From positions 1 through 64,000 of the forward strand of contig JABIQM010000005.1 in the NCBI GenBank assembly GCA_018699415.1: 64,000 nucleotides of DNA, written 5' to 3'. The notes below the pieces were generated by a model, which saw nothing but the letters and a program-made list of their open reading frames with translations, ran no database searches and was not told the origin of the DNA. A program made the position numbers and the translations under genes. Numbering within the stretch: position 1 is the first letter of the stretch; every line of letters begins with the position of its first letter. Source of the stretch: Acidimicrobiaceae bacterium. GTDB lineage: Bacteria > Actinomycetota > Acidimicrobiia > Acidimicrobiales > Aldehydirespiratoraceae. Shown here piece after piece: positions 29,209-38,293 of the stretch.

Positions 29209-30732
29209 TCAGAACTGGAAGTAGATGAATTCGCTGATGCCTTCGGGCCCGAGGGCGACGACAAGCATGATCCAGACGGCGAAGCCGATCGACACCGCCA
29301 CTGGTGGCAGGGTCGAGAACATGGCCGACAGTTGGCGCCCCAGCATCGGCGGCAAGTACTGCGCGGTAATCGCCCCGATGAGTACGAGCGCTACCAGGGG
29401 ATTGAGTAGCTCTGGCATGACTGTCCAGCCGGTCAACAGACCAGTAAACGTGTCGCCGGCTCCCGACAGTCCGCCGCCTTCGGTCGTGCCTGCGTAAAAT
29501 ATCACCCAGCCCGCGCAAACAAAGTGGAATGTGATCAAGCGGCCGACCCACAGACGCCTGGTTTCAACCGGGCCGAACGGCACAGGGCTGGTTGGGTCTT
29601 CGCGCCAGGCGTCAACTTCAACCCCGCTATGAAGTCGGGCGAGCTCACGAATTCGGACGTCAGCCGCATCAAACTCGATCTCGGAGTCGCCACGAAACTC
29701 AGAAATCAGTCGTTCCACTGCAAGGGCGCCACCATGCAGCAAGCCCCACACGATGAAGGTCCATGCCGCGCCGTGCCAGAGACCGCCGAGGCCCATGGTG
29801 ATCATCAGGTTGCGATAGGTCTTCCCTCGTCCGCCGCGGTTGCCACCAAGAGGGACGTAGACATAGTCACGTAGCCAGCGAGACAGCGTGATGTGCCAAC
29901 GGCGCCAAAAATCTTGTACGGATACCGCGGCATATGGACGATCAAAGTTCTGCGGGAACCGGAATCCCAGGAGCAGTGCGATGCCGATCGCCATGTCGGT
30001 GTACCCAGAGAAGTCAGCGTAGATCTGGATGGCGTAGCCGTAGATGCCGGTAAGAATATCGAGCGCCCCGTACTCCCCCGGCGTGCCGAATGCGTCATCG
30101 ACCACCGCTCGGCCCAAGAAGTCGGCTATCACGACCTTTTTGAAGAGACCCCGGCCGATCAGGATCACGGCGCGCCCAGTCTCCAAGGAATCGGGAACCC
30201 GGGTGGCTCGGAGTTCTGGCAGGAACTCTGTGGCCCGTACGATCGGTCCGGCTACGAGCTGAGGGAAGAACGAAAGATACACGGCGAAGTCAAGTAGCGG
30301 AGCCGGTAAGCAATCCCGGCGATGGACATCAACCACATAGCTGATGGCCTGGAACGTGAAGAAAGAGATCCCGACGGGGAGGATCACATTGAGAGCAGGG
30401 CTCGAAAGGCTAAATGCCGAGTCGAGGCTGTTGAGAAAGAATCCGTAGTATTTGAAGAAGCCGAGCACGACAAGATCAAAAAGCACCGCAGTCACCAGCG
30501 CGGCTTTACGAGCACGCTCGTTGACTGAGCGATGGATGGCCATGGCGGCCAACTCGTTCACAACCGTCATGGCGCCAAGTAAAAGCAGGAAACGCGGGTC
30601 CCAGTAGCCGTAGAACAGGCCAGAGGCAGCCAGAACGAAGAGCTTCCATACGGTCGCGTGTCGCCGGAGCACCCAGCTCACCGGGAGCACCACGGCGAAG
30701 AACGCCGCAAAGGTGAACGTAGGGAAGAGCAT
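29209..30732 (-). CDS. MBOAT-family O-acyltransferase (AlgI-like)
   Basis: LPVGISFFTFQAISYVVDVHRRD, FWRRWHITLSRWLRDYVYVPLGGNRGG, GLWHGAAWTFIVWG. Confidence 0.93.
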   Translation of the reverse strand: MLFPTFTFAAFFAVVLPVSWVLRRHATVWKLFVLAASGLFYGYWDPRFLLLLGAMTVVNELAAMAIHRSVNERARKAALVTAVLFDLVVLGFFKYYGFFLNSLDSAFSLSSPALNVILPVGISFFTFQAISYVVDVHRRDCLPAPLLDFAVYLSFFPQLVAGPIVRATEFLPELRATRVPDSLETGRAVILIGRGLFKKVVIADFLGRAVVDDAFGTPGEYGALDILTGIYGYAIQIYADFSGYTDMAIGIALLLGFRFPQNFDRPYAAVSVQDFWRRWHITLSRWLRDYVYVPLGGNRGGRGKTYRNLMITMGLGGLWHGAAWTFIVWGLLHGGALAVERLISEFRGDSEIEFDAADVRIRELARLHSGVEVDAWREDPTSPVPFGPVETRRLWVGRLITFHFVCAGWVIFYAGTTEGGGLSGAGDTFTGLLTGWTVMPELLNPLVALVLIGAITAQYLPPMLGRQLSAMFSTLPPVAVSIGFAVWIMLVVALGPEGISEFIYFQF

Positions 30733-30741
30733 CTAGCTTCC

Positions 30742-31515
30742 CTAGGTTGCCGCTTGCCCGTGGCGACCGGCACCGCCGGCAAACCGGGTGGCCCCGTCTC
30801 GAGTCTCGCCTGACGCAACAACGTCGAGTCCGAGTTTGGTCTCGTGCACTAGGGCGACAGGCATGTCAAGACTCCACTGCGCCTTGGACGAACGCAGATC
30901 TGAGCGCATGCAGTTTTGCGGTAGAGCGGCAAGCTGATCGGCGAGCACGAGCGCGTCGTCAAGGGCCGCTCCGGGGGCGGCAATTCGATTAACCAGACCG
31001 ATCGCCAGCGCTTCGTCGGCCTCCACCGCACGACCCGTGAGAATCATGTCAGAGGCCCGGGATGCTCCGATGAGCCGCGGCAATCGGATGGTGCCGCCGT
31101 CGACGAGTGGTACACCCCAGCGCCGACAGTAAACCCCCAGCACAGCATCACGGGCAGCAACGCGAAGGTCACACCAGATAGCAAGCTCAAGCCCACCAGC
31201 GACAGCGTGACCTTCGATAGCTGCGATTACGGGCTTGCTCAGGTCGAGTCGTGTCGGCCCCATGGGTCCCGCTCCATCACGCGCTATCCGGTTGCCTCGA
31301 CCGGTGGAGATAGCCTTGAGGTCCGCTCCTGCGCAGAAGGCACCATCGCTCCCGGTAAGAACTGCGACACGAAGCCCGGCATCGGCTTCAAAATTCTCAA
31401 ACGCTTCCAGCAGAGCGGTGGCAGTCGGGCCATCCACAGCATTGCGGCACTCCGGACGATCGATCGTGACGATCCGAACCGGGCCGCGGTCTTCGGTGAG
31501 CACACTCATGCTCAA
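30742..31515 (-). CDS. Enoyl-CoA hydratase/isomerase family protein
   Basis: RPECRNAVDGPTATALLEAF, DGAFCAGADLKAIS, GHAVAGGLELA. Confidence 0.9.
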   Translation of the reverse strand: MSMSVLTEDRGPVRIVTIDRPECRNAVDGPTATALLEAFENFEADAGLRVAVLTGSDGAFCAGADLKAISTGRGNRIARDGAGPMGPTRLDLSKPVIAAIEGHAVAGGLELAIWCDLRVAARDAVLGVYCRRWGVPLVDGGTIRLPRLIGASRASDMILTGRAVEADEALAIGLVNRIAAPGAALDDALVLADQLAALPQNCMRSDLRSSKAQWSLDMPVALVHETKLGLDVVASGETRDGATRFAGGAGRHGQAAT

Positions 31516-31712
31516 TCGTACCGCCGAAACGAAGTCGTGTCGGGGACAGATTCGAGCCTGGTTTAGTGGGATCCGTTGAGGGTGGCGGAGGCCCGACCGG
31601 TGACGATTTCGGTTTGTGTGGATCAGAACGGTGGCCCCTCGAGTACGAGCGATCTGGAAGTTGTCTCCGGCCGACGGCTAGCGGCTCGCGTCCGGCGCTT
31701 CGTTGAGTTCGA

Positions 31713-32612
31713 TCATTCCCATCCTGCGGGGGCATTGGCCCCTTCACTCTCTTGCCACCAGTGGAGTGCCCCAGCCAGGAGCTCCTCTCGGAGTTCACTG
31801 AATCGGCACGCCGCCCTCGTGCCAGGCCAGTCGTCGGCCAACAACTGAACCGGAATTTCAGGGTCGAGGAACGGAAATCGTCGCCAACGGTGGACCAATA
31901 ACGCCAAATCAGCGGCCGCGTTGGTCGATTGCTCGGTCGTCAGGTTGAGGAAGTCTGAGTAGTGCTGCCGTAAGCCCGGGAGATTCCACGCCACGCTCGC
32001 CACCTCGGGTCCAGATCCCAACGAGCCAACCTCTGCTCGAAACGTCGTGGCCTCCACCCGCAGGTTAGTGAGGAGGTCGACGGCAACCGATTCTTGGTCG
32101 AGCCACGGTGACACCCACACGCCTTGGCCGATGGAGCCGAATCCTGCCCAACCAAGGCCTTGGCCCATGCGATAGCGAGAACTTCGATCACGCTCAGGCA
32201 CAGACGCCAACAGAACAACCCATCGGCCGTCCCACGCGCGGGGTTCTTGACCAAACGTATAGATCCGTGCCGCTCCGGCGGTGAGCAGCGCGATCGAAAT
32301 GCCAGTCAGACTCCAACGCGTCTGGCGACCAATCCGTTGCCGTTCGAGCCAGCCCCGTTCTTCCAGTCGGGAAAGCGCCTGACGCGTCGATTTGTCACGA
32401 ACGCCGAGCCGCTCCATAAGCGCTACAAGCGTCTGTGTCCACGCACTTCCCCCCTGAGGAAGGACATACTCTCCGAGCACCGTGATGAGCAATGCACGAC
32501 TTGTATCGACACCGGCGCTGCCATCACGCCGTGCCCCCAGACCTGGGGTAAGTCCGTGCGAACTAGCATGTTCTACAGAGCTCTGACGTGTGTCGATACG
32601 AACATCGTACAT
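31713..32612 (-). CDS. PaaX-family transcriptional regulator
   Basis: SRALLITVLGEYVLPQGGSAWTQTLVALMERLGVRDKSTRQALSRLEERGWL; start uncertain. Confidence 0.85.
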   Translation of the reverse strand: MYDVRIDTRQSSVEHASSHGLTPGLGARRDGSAGVDTSRALLITVLGEYVLPQGGSAWTQTLVALMERLGVRDKSTRQALSRLEERGWLERQRIGRQTRWSLTGISIALLTAGAARIYTFGQEPRAWDGRWVVLLASVPERDRSSRYRMGQGLGWAGFGSIGQGVWVSPWLDQESVAVDLLTNLRVEATTFRAEVGSLGSGPEVASVAWNLPGLRQHYSDFLNLTTEQSTNAAADLALLVHRWRRFPFLDPEIPVQLLADDWPGTRAACRFSELREELLAGALHWWQESEGANAPAGWE

Positions 32613-32615
32613 GTT
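32597..32615. promoter_or_regulatory. Overlapping palindromes in the PaaX/hydrolase divergent region (candidate operator)
   Basis: TACGA-ACA-TCGTA (32597-32609) and AACAT-CGTAC-ATGTT (32601-32615). Confidence 0.4.
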
Positions 32616-32638
32616 GGGAGGAACGCGGAAGGGGCCCA

Positions 32639-33454
32639 ATGAGTGGAGCACGGGTGCAGGTGGTCGAGGTCGACGGAGGTCGTCTAAGCACCGCCACATG
32701 GGGTCAGGGGCCTCCAGAAATCATCATGTTGCATGATGGGTTGGGGTCGATCACCCAATGGCGCGACGTGCCTGCAAATCTCGCTGCGGCAAGCGGGCGT
32801 ACGGTTATGGCCTATGACAGGGCCGGGCACGGTGGGTCCTTGCCACTACCGCAGGGATGGTGGCCGCCTGACTGGCTCCATCAAGAGGCTCAAGTCCTCG
32901 ATTCCCTGATCACCGCCACTGAGGCCACGCTGCCAGCGCTTGTCGGTCACTCTGATGGTGGCTCGATCGCGGCCATACATGCCACAGAACAAACCGACCA
33001 CGGACCCATCGTCCTTCTTGCCGCGCACAGTTGGCTCGAGTCGGCGGCAGTCGCCGAAATCATCAGCATGCGGTCACGCGCCGATGAGGTGGTCTCTCGA
33101 CTTGGTCGCTTTCATTCGAATCCCGCTGCAGTGTTCGAAGCATGGTCCGGGGTTTGGACCAGCAAAGAGTTCGCTCTGTGGGACATCCGGCCGATACTTC
33201 ACACCGTGTCCTGCCCAACCATCGTGCTCCAGGGCACTGCCGATGAGTTCGCCACTCCCAGTCAGGCCACGCATACCGCCGCTGCGATCGGCGACAACGC
33301 CGAATGCCGACTGCTCGACGGTCTGCGGCACCTACTCCACCACGATGCCCCAGAGCTCGTCGTCAAAACGATCGTCGATTTCCTCGAGGCAAGTCAATGG
33401 TCTCCACGCCGCTCATCGACGACCACCACTTCTCCCTATGGAACAGAAACCTGA
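32639..33454 (+). CDS. Alpha/beta hydrolase
   Basis: MLHDGLGSITQWRDVP, ALVGHSDGGSIAA nucleophile elbow, LLDGLRHLLHHD. Confidence 0.88.
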   Translation: MSGARVQVVEVDGGRLSTATWGQGPPEIIMLHDGLGSITQWRDVPANLAAASGRTVMAYDRAGHGGSLPLPQGWWPPDWLHQEAQVLDSLITATEATLPALVGHSDGGSIAAIHATEQTDHGPIVLLAAHSWLESAAVAEIISMRSRADEVVSRLGRFHSNPAAVFEAWSGVWTSKEFALWDIRPILHTVSCPTIVLQGTADEFATPSQATHTAAAIGDNAECRLLDGLRHLLHHDAPELVVKTIVDFLEASQWSPRRSSTTTTSPYGTET

Positions 33455-33475
33455 ACACACTGGTAGGCGATAGCG

Positions 33476-33514
33476 GCAACGCACGTCTGGGGACAGTCCC
33501 CGGACGTGCGTTGC
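33476..33514. repeat. Long near-perfect hairpin (REP-like palindrome)
   Basis: gcaacgcacgtc t gggga cag tcccc g gacgtgcgttgc: 12 bp + T/G position + 5 bp, 3-nt loop. Confidence 0.75.
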
Positions 33515-33567
33515 CCGCACGTTCCACAACTCCTTGCCGTACTGCGAGGAATGTGTAGAGTGCCGAG

Positions 33568-35235
33568 ATGAACGAGCCGAGTATTGATTTCTCGACCGCT
33601 CCCGATCGCTATCGGCACTGGCGGCTCAACGTGCAAGGATCCGCAGCCACGCTCACCATGGCCGTCGATCCCGACAGCGGCCTTCGGGATGACTACCAGC
33701 TGAAGACGAACTCATATGACCTTGGCGTCGACATCGAACTCAACGACGCCGTCCAGCGACTTCGGTTCGAACATCCGGCGGTAAGGGTTGTCGTCGTAAC
33801 CGGCGGTCTTGACAAGATCTTCTGCGCTGGCGCCAACATCCAGATGCTCGCCGGGGCCAGCCACGGCCACAAGGTCAACTTCTGCAAGTTCACCAACGAG
33901 ACCCGCAACGGCATTGAGGACGCCACCACAAACTCCCGTCAAACATGGATCGCCGCACTAAACGGCACTGCGGCCGGTGGCGGCTATGAGCTTGCGCTCG
34001 CCTGCGACGAGATCTTGTTAATCGACGACAAGTCCTCGGCCGTCTCGCTACCAGAAATTCCGCTACTCGCCGTGCTGCCTGGCACCGGCGGCCTCACACG
34101 CGTTGTCGAGAAACGCCATGTTCGCCGAGACCTTGCCGATGTATTCGCGACGCGTACTGAGGGAATTCGAGGCAAAACTGCCATCCAGTGGGGCCTCGTC
34201 GATCACATAGCGCCGGCCAGTACCTGGGATCATCTCATCGCCGAACGAACAACTGCACGAGCCGCAGAGAGCGATCGACCAAGCGAGGCTGTCGGCATCG
34301 AGCTACGCCCCCTCGATCGGACAATCACCGACGAAAGCATCACGTACACAAACCTGACCGTCTCGATAGACCGGTCTGTGGGCTCGGCGACATTCACGAT
34401 CCACGCCCCTGAAGGACCCGAGCCAACCACCGGCCACGGGCTGACCACAGCTGGAGCTGATGCCTGGCTCCTCCGAATGGCGCGAGAACTCGACGACGCC
34501 ATCCTGCATCTGCGATTCAACGAGACCCACCTCGGCACCTGGGTGTTTCGTACTGAAGGTGACAGTGACGCCGTCTCTCAAGCCGAGGCGGTTCTCGGTG
34601 CTGACGCTGAGCACTGGGCGGTGCGCGAAATCCGTCTGTTTTGGGCCCGCACGCTCGAGCGTCTTGACGTTTCCGCTCGGTCACTGGTGACGGTCATCGA
34701 TCCAGGCAGTTGCTTCGTCGGCACGCTCGCCGAACTCGTCCTTGTGGCCGACCGCAGCTTCATGCTTGAAGGTTCCTGGGAAGACCTCGATGATCCTCCC
34801 TCTCCCCCCACTATCCGCCTGACTCATGCCAACCTCGGCTGGTATCCAATGCCCAACGATCTCACTCGGCTCAGAACTCGGTTCTGGGGTCGAGAAGCTG
34901 CATATACGAAGGCGACCCTCGCCGTAGGCAAGAACCTCCTCGCCGCCGAAGCAACCGACGCCGAACTGGTCACCTTCACCCCCGATGACCTCGACTGGGA
35001 AGATGAGCTTCGAATCACCCTTGAGGAACGCAACAGCTTCAGCCCCGATGCCCTCACCGGCATGGAGGCCAACTATCGGTTCGTAGGTCCCGAGACAATG
35101 AAGACCAAGATCTTCTCCCGTCTCTCGGCTTGGCAGAACTGGATCTTCCAACGCCCGAACGCAGTCGGTCCCGATGGAGCGCTCAAGCGCTTCGGCACCG
35201 GCTCTCGCCCCGACTTCGACCAGAACCGAGTGTGA
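33568..35235 (+). CDS. boxC: 2,3-epoxybenzoyl-CoA dihydrolase (BoxC)
   Basis: DYQLKTNSYDLGVDIELNDAVQRLRFEHP, KIFCAGANIQMLAGASHGHKVNFCKFTNETRNGIEDA; adjacent to boxB. Confidence 0.9.
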   Translation: MNEPSIDFSTAPDRYRHWRLNVQGSAATLTMAVDPDSGLRDDYQLKTNSYDLGVDIELNDAVQRLRFEHPAVRVVVVTGGLDKIFCAGANIQMLAGASHGHKVNFCKFTNETRNGIEDATTNSRQTWIAALNGTAAGGGYELALACDEILLIDDKSSAVSLPEIPLLAVLPGTGGLTRVVEKRHVRRDLADVFATRTEGIRGKTAIQWGLVDHIAPASTWDHLIAERTTARAAESDRPSEAVGIELRPLDRTITDESITYTNLTVSIDRSVGSATFTIHAPEGPEPTTGHGLTTAGADAWLLRMARELDDAILHLRFNETHLGTWVFRTEGDSDAVSQAEAVLGADAEHWAVREIRLFWARTLERLDVSARSLVTVIDPGSCFVGTLAELVLVADRSFMLEGSWEDLDDPPSPPTIRLTHANLGWYPMPNDLTRLRTRFWGREAAYTKATLAVGKNLLAAEATDAELVTFTPDDLDWEDELRITLEERNSFSPDALTGMEANYRFVGPETMKTKIFSRLSAWQNWIFQRPNAVGPDGALKRFGTGSRPDFDQNRV

Positions 35236-35239
35236 CGCC

Positions 35240-36655
35240 ATGGCCGTCGTAGACATCAACGCAAGAATCCCCAACAACGTCGACCTCGCCGACGACCGTC
35301 GCCTTCAGCGCGCACTCGAACAGTGGCAGCCGAAGTTTGTCCGCTGGTGGGAAGAACTCGGCCCTGCGGCGTTCGCTCGTAACCCCGTCTACCTCCGCAC
35401 CGCCGTCGACGTCGGCCAGCAGGGCTGGGCAAACTTTGGCCACGTCGAGATGCCCGACTACCGATGGGGCATCTTCCTGGCGGATCGCGAAAAGGATCGA
35501 AAGATCGCGTTCGGTGACCATAAGGGCGAGGATGCATGGCAGGAGGTTCCTGGCGAATACCGGTCCGATCTCCGTCGCCTCATCGTCGTGCAGGGCGACA
35601 CAGAGCCGGCATCCGTCGAGCAGCAACGCAAGCTCTCTTTGACGGCACCCTCCCTCTACGACATGCGAAATCTGTTCCAGGTGAACGTCGAAGAGGGTCG
35701 ACATCTTTGGGCGATGGTGTACCTCCTGCACGGCTACTTCGGTCGCGATGGCCGTGACGATGCCGACGAGATGCTCGAGCGCCACTCAGGTGACGCCGAT
35801 AACCCTCGGATTCTCGGCGCCTTCAACGAAGAGACGCCGGATTGGCTCTCGTTCTTCATGTTCACCTATTTCACCGATCGAGATGGCAAGTACCAGCTCG
35901 CGTCGCTCCGTGAATCGGCCTTTGATCCACTCTCTCGAACCTGCGAGTTCATGCTCAAGGAAGAGGCCCACCACATGTTTGTGGGCGCTTCTGGGGTGGG
36001 CCGGGTCGTGCAACGGACCGCTGATTTGATGAGTGAATACGACACCGACGACGTCCATCCGCACGGTGGCATCAATCTCGATGTGCTCCAGAAGTACATC
36101 AATTTCCACTATTCGGTGTCGCTTGACCTCTTCGGTTCCGAGACCTCAACCAATGCCGCCAACTATTTCGCCTCAGGACTAAAGGGTCGGTTCCAAGAGG
36201 AGCGTCGAAGCGACGACCATCTCCTCAAGAGGCTCTATCGAACCGTGCCTGAATGGACCAAGGCGGGTGTCGGCGCTCGTGAAGTCACCCAACTCGCAGC
36301 GCTCAATGAGACGCTGCGCGACGACTATTCTGTGGATTGCCAAAAAGGTATCGAACGGTGGAACCGCACCCTTGACGAGGCCGGCATCAACTTCACGTTC
36401 CGCTTGGCGAGTTCCTCGTTCAATCGCAAGGTCGGCACGTTCCGCGACCATCACATGTCGCCCGATGGTCTGCCTATCAGCGACGCCGATTGGCACGCCA
36501 ACGCTGACGACTGGTTGCCAAACGACAGCGATCGGGCCCATGTGCTGTCGTTGATGACAGGGGTGTCAGAGTCCGGCAAGATGGCCGGATGGGTCGCCGC
36601 TCCATCACGTGGGATTCATCAGAAGCCTGTCGACTATGAATACGTCCGCGTCTGA
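35240..36655 (+). CDS. boxB: Benzoyl-CoA 2,3-epoxidase oxygenase subunit (BoxB)
   Basis: IPNNVDLADDRRLQRALEQWQPKFVRWWEELGP, diiron-type LKEEAHHMFVGASGVGRVV. Confidence 0.92.
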   Translation: MAVVDINARIPNNVDLADDRRLQRALEQWQPKFVRWWEELGPAAFARNPVYLRTAVDVGQQGWANFGHVEMPDYRWGIFLADREKDRKIAFGDHKGEDAWQEVPGEYRSDLRRLIVVQGDTEPASVEQQRKLSLTAPSLYDMRNLFQVNVEEGRHLWAMVYLLHGYFGRDGRDDADEMLERHSGDADNPRILGAFNEETPDWLSFFMFTYFTDRDGKYQLASLRESAFDPLSRTCEFMLKEEAHHMFVGASGVGRVVQRTADLMSEYDTDDVHPHGGINLDVLQKYINFHYSVSLDLFGSETSTNAANYFASGLKGRFQEERRSDDHLLKRLYRTVPEWTKAGVGAREVTQLAALNETLRDDYSVDCQKGIERWNRTLDEAGINFTFRLASSSFNRKVGTFRDHHMSPDGLPISDADWHANADDWLPNDSDRAHVLSLMTGVSESGKMAGWVAAPSRGIHQKPVDYEYVRV

Positions 36656-36681
36656 CGAATAAACCGGAGGTATCGATACCG

Positions 36682-38226
36682 ATGTTCAATGCTGCAGAAT
36701 GGCTCGTCGACCGCCATATCCGTGAGGGCCGCGGCGATCAAGTCGCCGTGCGATGCCGAGGTGTGTCGACCACCTATGTCCAGTTGCAAACCGAGTTGTG
36801 GCGAACCCAGAATCTCCTCGCTCAGCTCGGTCTCAAACAAGGCGACCGAGTGGCGATGGTGGTACCTGACGACGCCACGTTCCCCGCGATCTTTCTTGGT
36901 GCTCAGCGGTCTGGCATCGTCCCAGTGCCATTGTCGACGATGCTGCGGGGCAAGGCCCTAGGCGAGATCGTGGCCGATTCAGGAGCTCGGACCTTGGCGA
37001 TCTCCAACGCCTTTGTAGCAGCGATTCCTGAACTCCTCGCCGCAGCGCCGGCCGTGGACCAGGTCATCGCTCTTGGCGATACCGATGCCATAGCGAGCGC
37101 TGTCGGGGATCGTGCCACCGTCCATGACTGGTCCTCAATCGACGCGGCAAGCGAAGCTCCGATCGCCGACACAACCAACGACTCCGTTGCTCTCTGGTTG
37201 TACAGCAGCGGCACAACGGGCACGCCAAAGGGGGTCATGCATCTCCATGGCAGCGTGAAGGCCACAGTCGACACGTATGCCGTCGATGTCCTCGGGATCA
37301 CGGAGGACGACCGATTCCTGTCGGTCGCCAAACTCTTCTTCGCTTACGGGCTTGGCAACTCGTTGACCTTCCCGTTCGCCGTGGGGGCCACAGCCATCTT
37401 GAATCCTGATCCGCCCACTCCCCCAGCGATGCTCACACTGATCAAAGACGAGCGACCAACACTATTTTTCTCAAGCCCCGGCTTCTGCGCTGCACTTCTC
37501 GACGCCAAGCCCGATCCCGCCGCGTTCGACTCGGTCCGAGCCACCGTCACGGCTGGCGAATCACTCCCGGCCAACGTCCACGAACGTTTCAGCACACTCA
37601 CCGGTACCCCGGTCCTCGATGGAATCGGCTCGACCGAGCTCTTACACATCTTCATCTCCAACACGATGGAGAGGCAGACGTCGGGCTCAAGTGGCGAGAT
37701 GGTATCGGGCTACATCGCCGAGCTCCGCGACGACAACGACCACGTGATCGTCGATCCGGATACACCTGGCTATCTCCATGTTCAGGGCCCATCGTCTGCC
37801 ATCGGTTATTGGCAGAAGCCAGAAGCGACAGCGAACGCCTTCTGCGATGGCTGGGTGCGGACCGGCGACGTGTACACCCGTTCCGCCGACGACACATGGA
37901 CCTTCCTCGGCCGCAACACAGACATGATCAAGGCCGGAGGGATCTGGGTGTCCCCCGCTGAGGTTGAGAATGCACTAATCGAACACGACAGCGTTCTGGA
38001 GGCCGCCGTGGTTGGTGGACGCGACGAGCAAGGTCTCGAGCAAACTGTGGCGTTCGTGCTTCCTGCTTCGGGTTGGGTCCCGGACCCTGACGAACTCATC
38101 CAACACTGCCGCGACCGCATGGCATCGTTCAAACGTCCCCGCCGCATCGTCGTCGTCGACGAGCTCCCCAAGACTGCCACGGGCAAGATCAAGCGGTTCG
38201 AACTACGCCAGTCACTCGACAACTAG
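36682..38226 (+). CDS. Benzoate-CoA ligase family protein
   Basis: LYSSGTTGTPKGVMHLH, GIGSTELLHIFISN, WVRTGDVY, PKTATGKIKRFELR; follows boxB. Confidence 0.88.
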   Translation: MFNAAEWLVDRHIREGRGDQVAVRCRGVSTTYVQLQTELWRTQNLLAQLGLKQGDRVAMVVPDDATFPAIFLGAQRSGIVPVPLSTMLRGKALGEIVADSGARTLAISNAFVAAIPELLAAAPAVDQVIALGDTDAIASAVGDRATVHDWSSIDAASEAPIADTTNDSVALWLYSSGTTGTPKGVMHLHGSVKATVDTYAVDVLGITEDDRFLSVAKLFFAYGLGNSLTFPFAVGATAILNPDPPTPPAMLTLIKDERPTLFFSSPGFCAALLDAKPDPAAFDSVRATVTAGESLPANVHERFSTLTGTPVLDGIGSTELLHIFISNTMERQTSGSSGEMVSGYIAELRDDNDHVIVDPDTPGYLHVQGPSSAIGYWQKPEATANAFCDGWVRTGDVYTRSADDTWTFLGRNTDMIKAGGIWVSPAEVENALIEHDSVLEAAVVGGRDEQGLEQTVAFVLPASGWVPDPDELIQHCRDRMASFKRPRRIVVVDELPKTATGKIKRFELRQSLDN

Positions 38227-38293
38227 CGCTCACCCCGGGCCGACAACGGCGTGCGATCGTAGGCGTCGCGCCCACGGCCCATAGGGTGATTCG

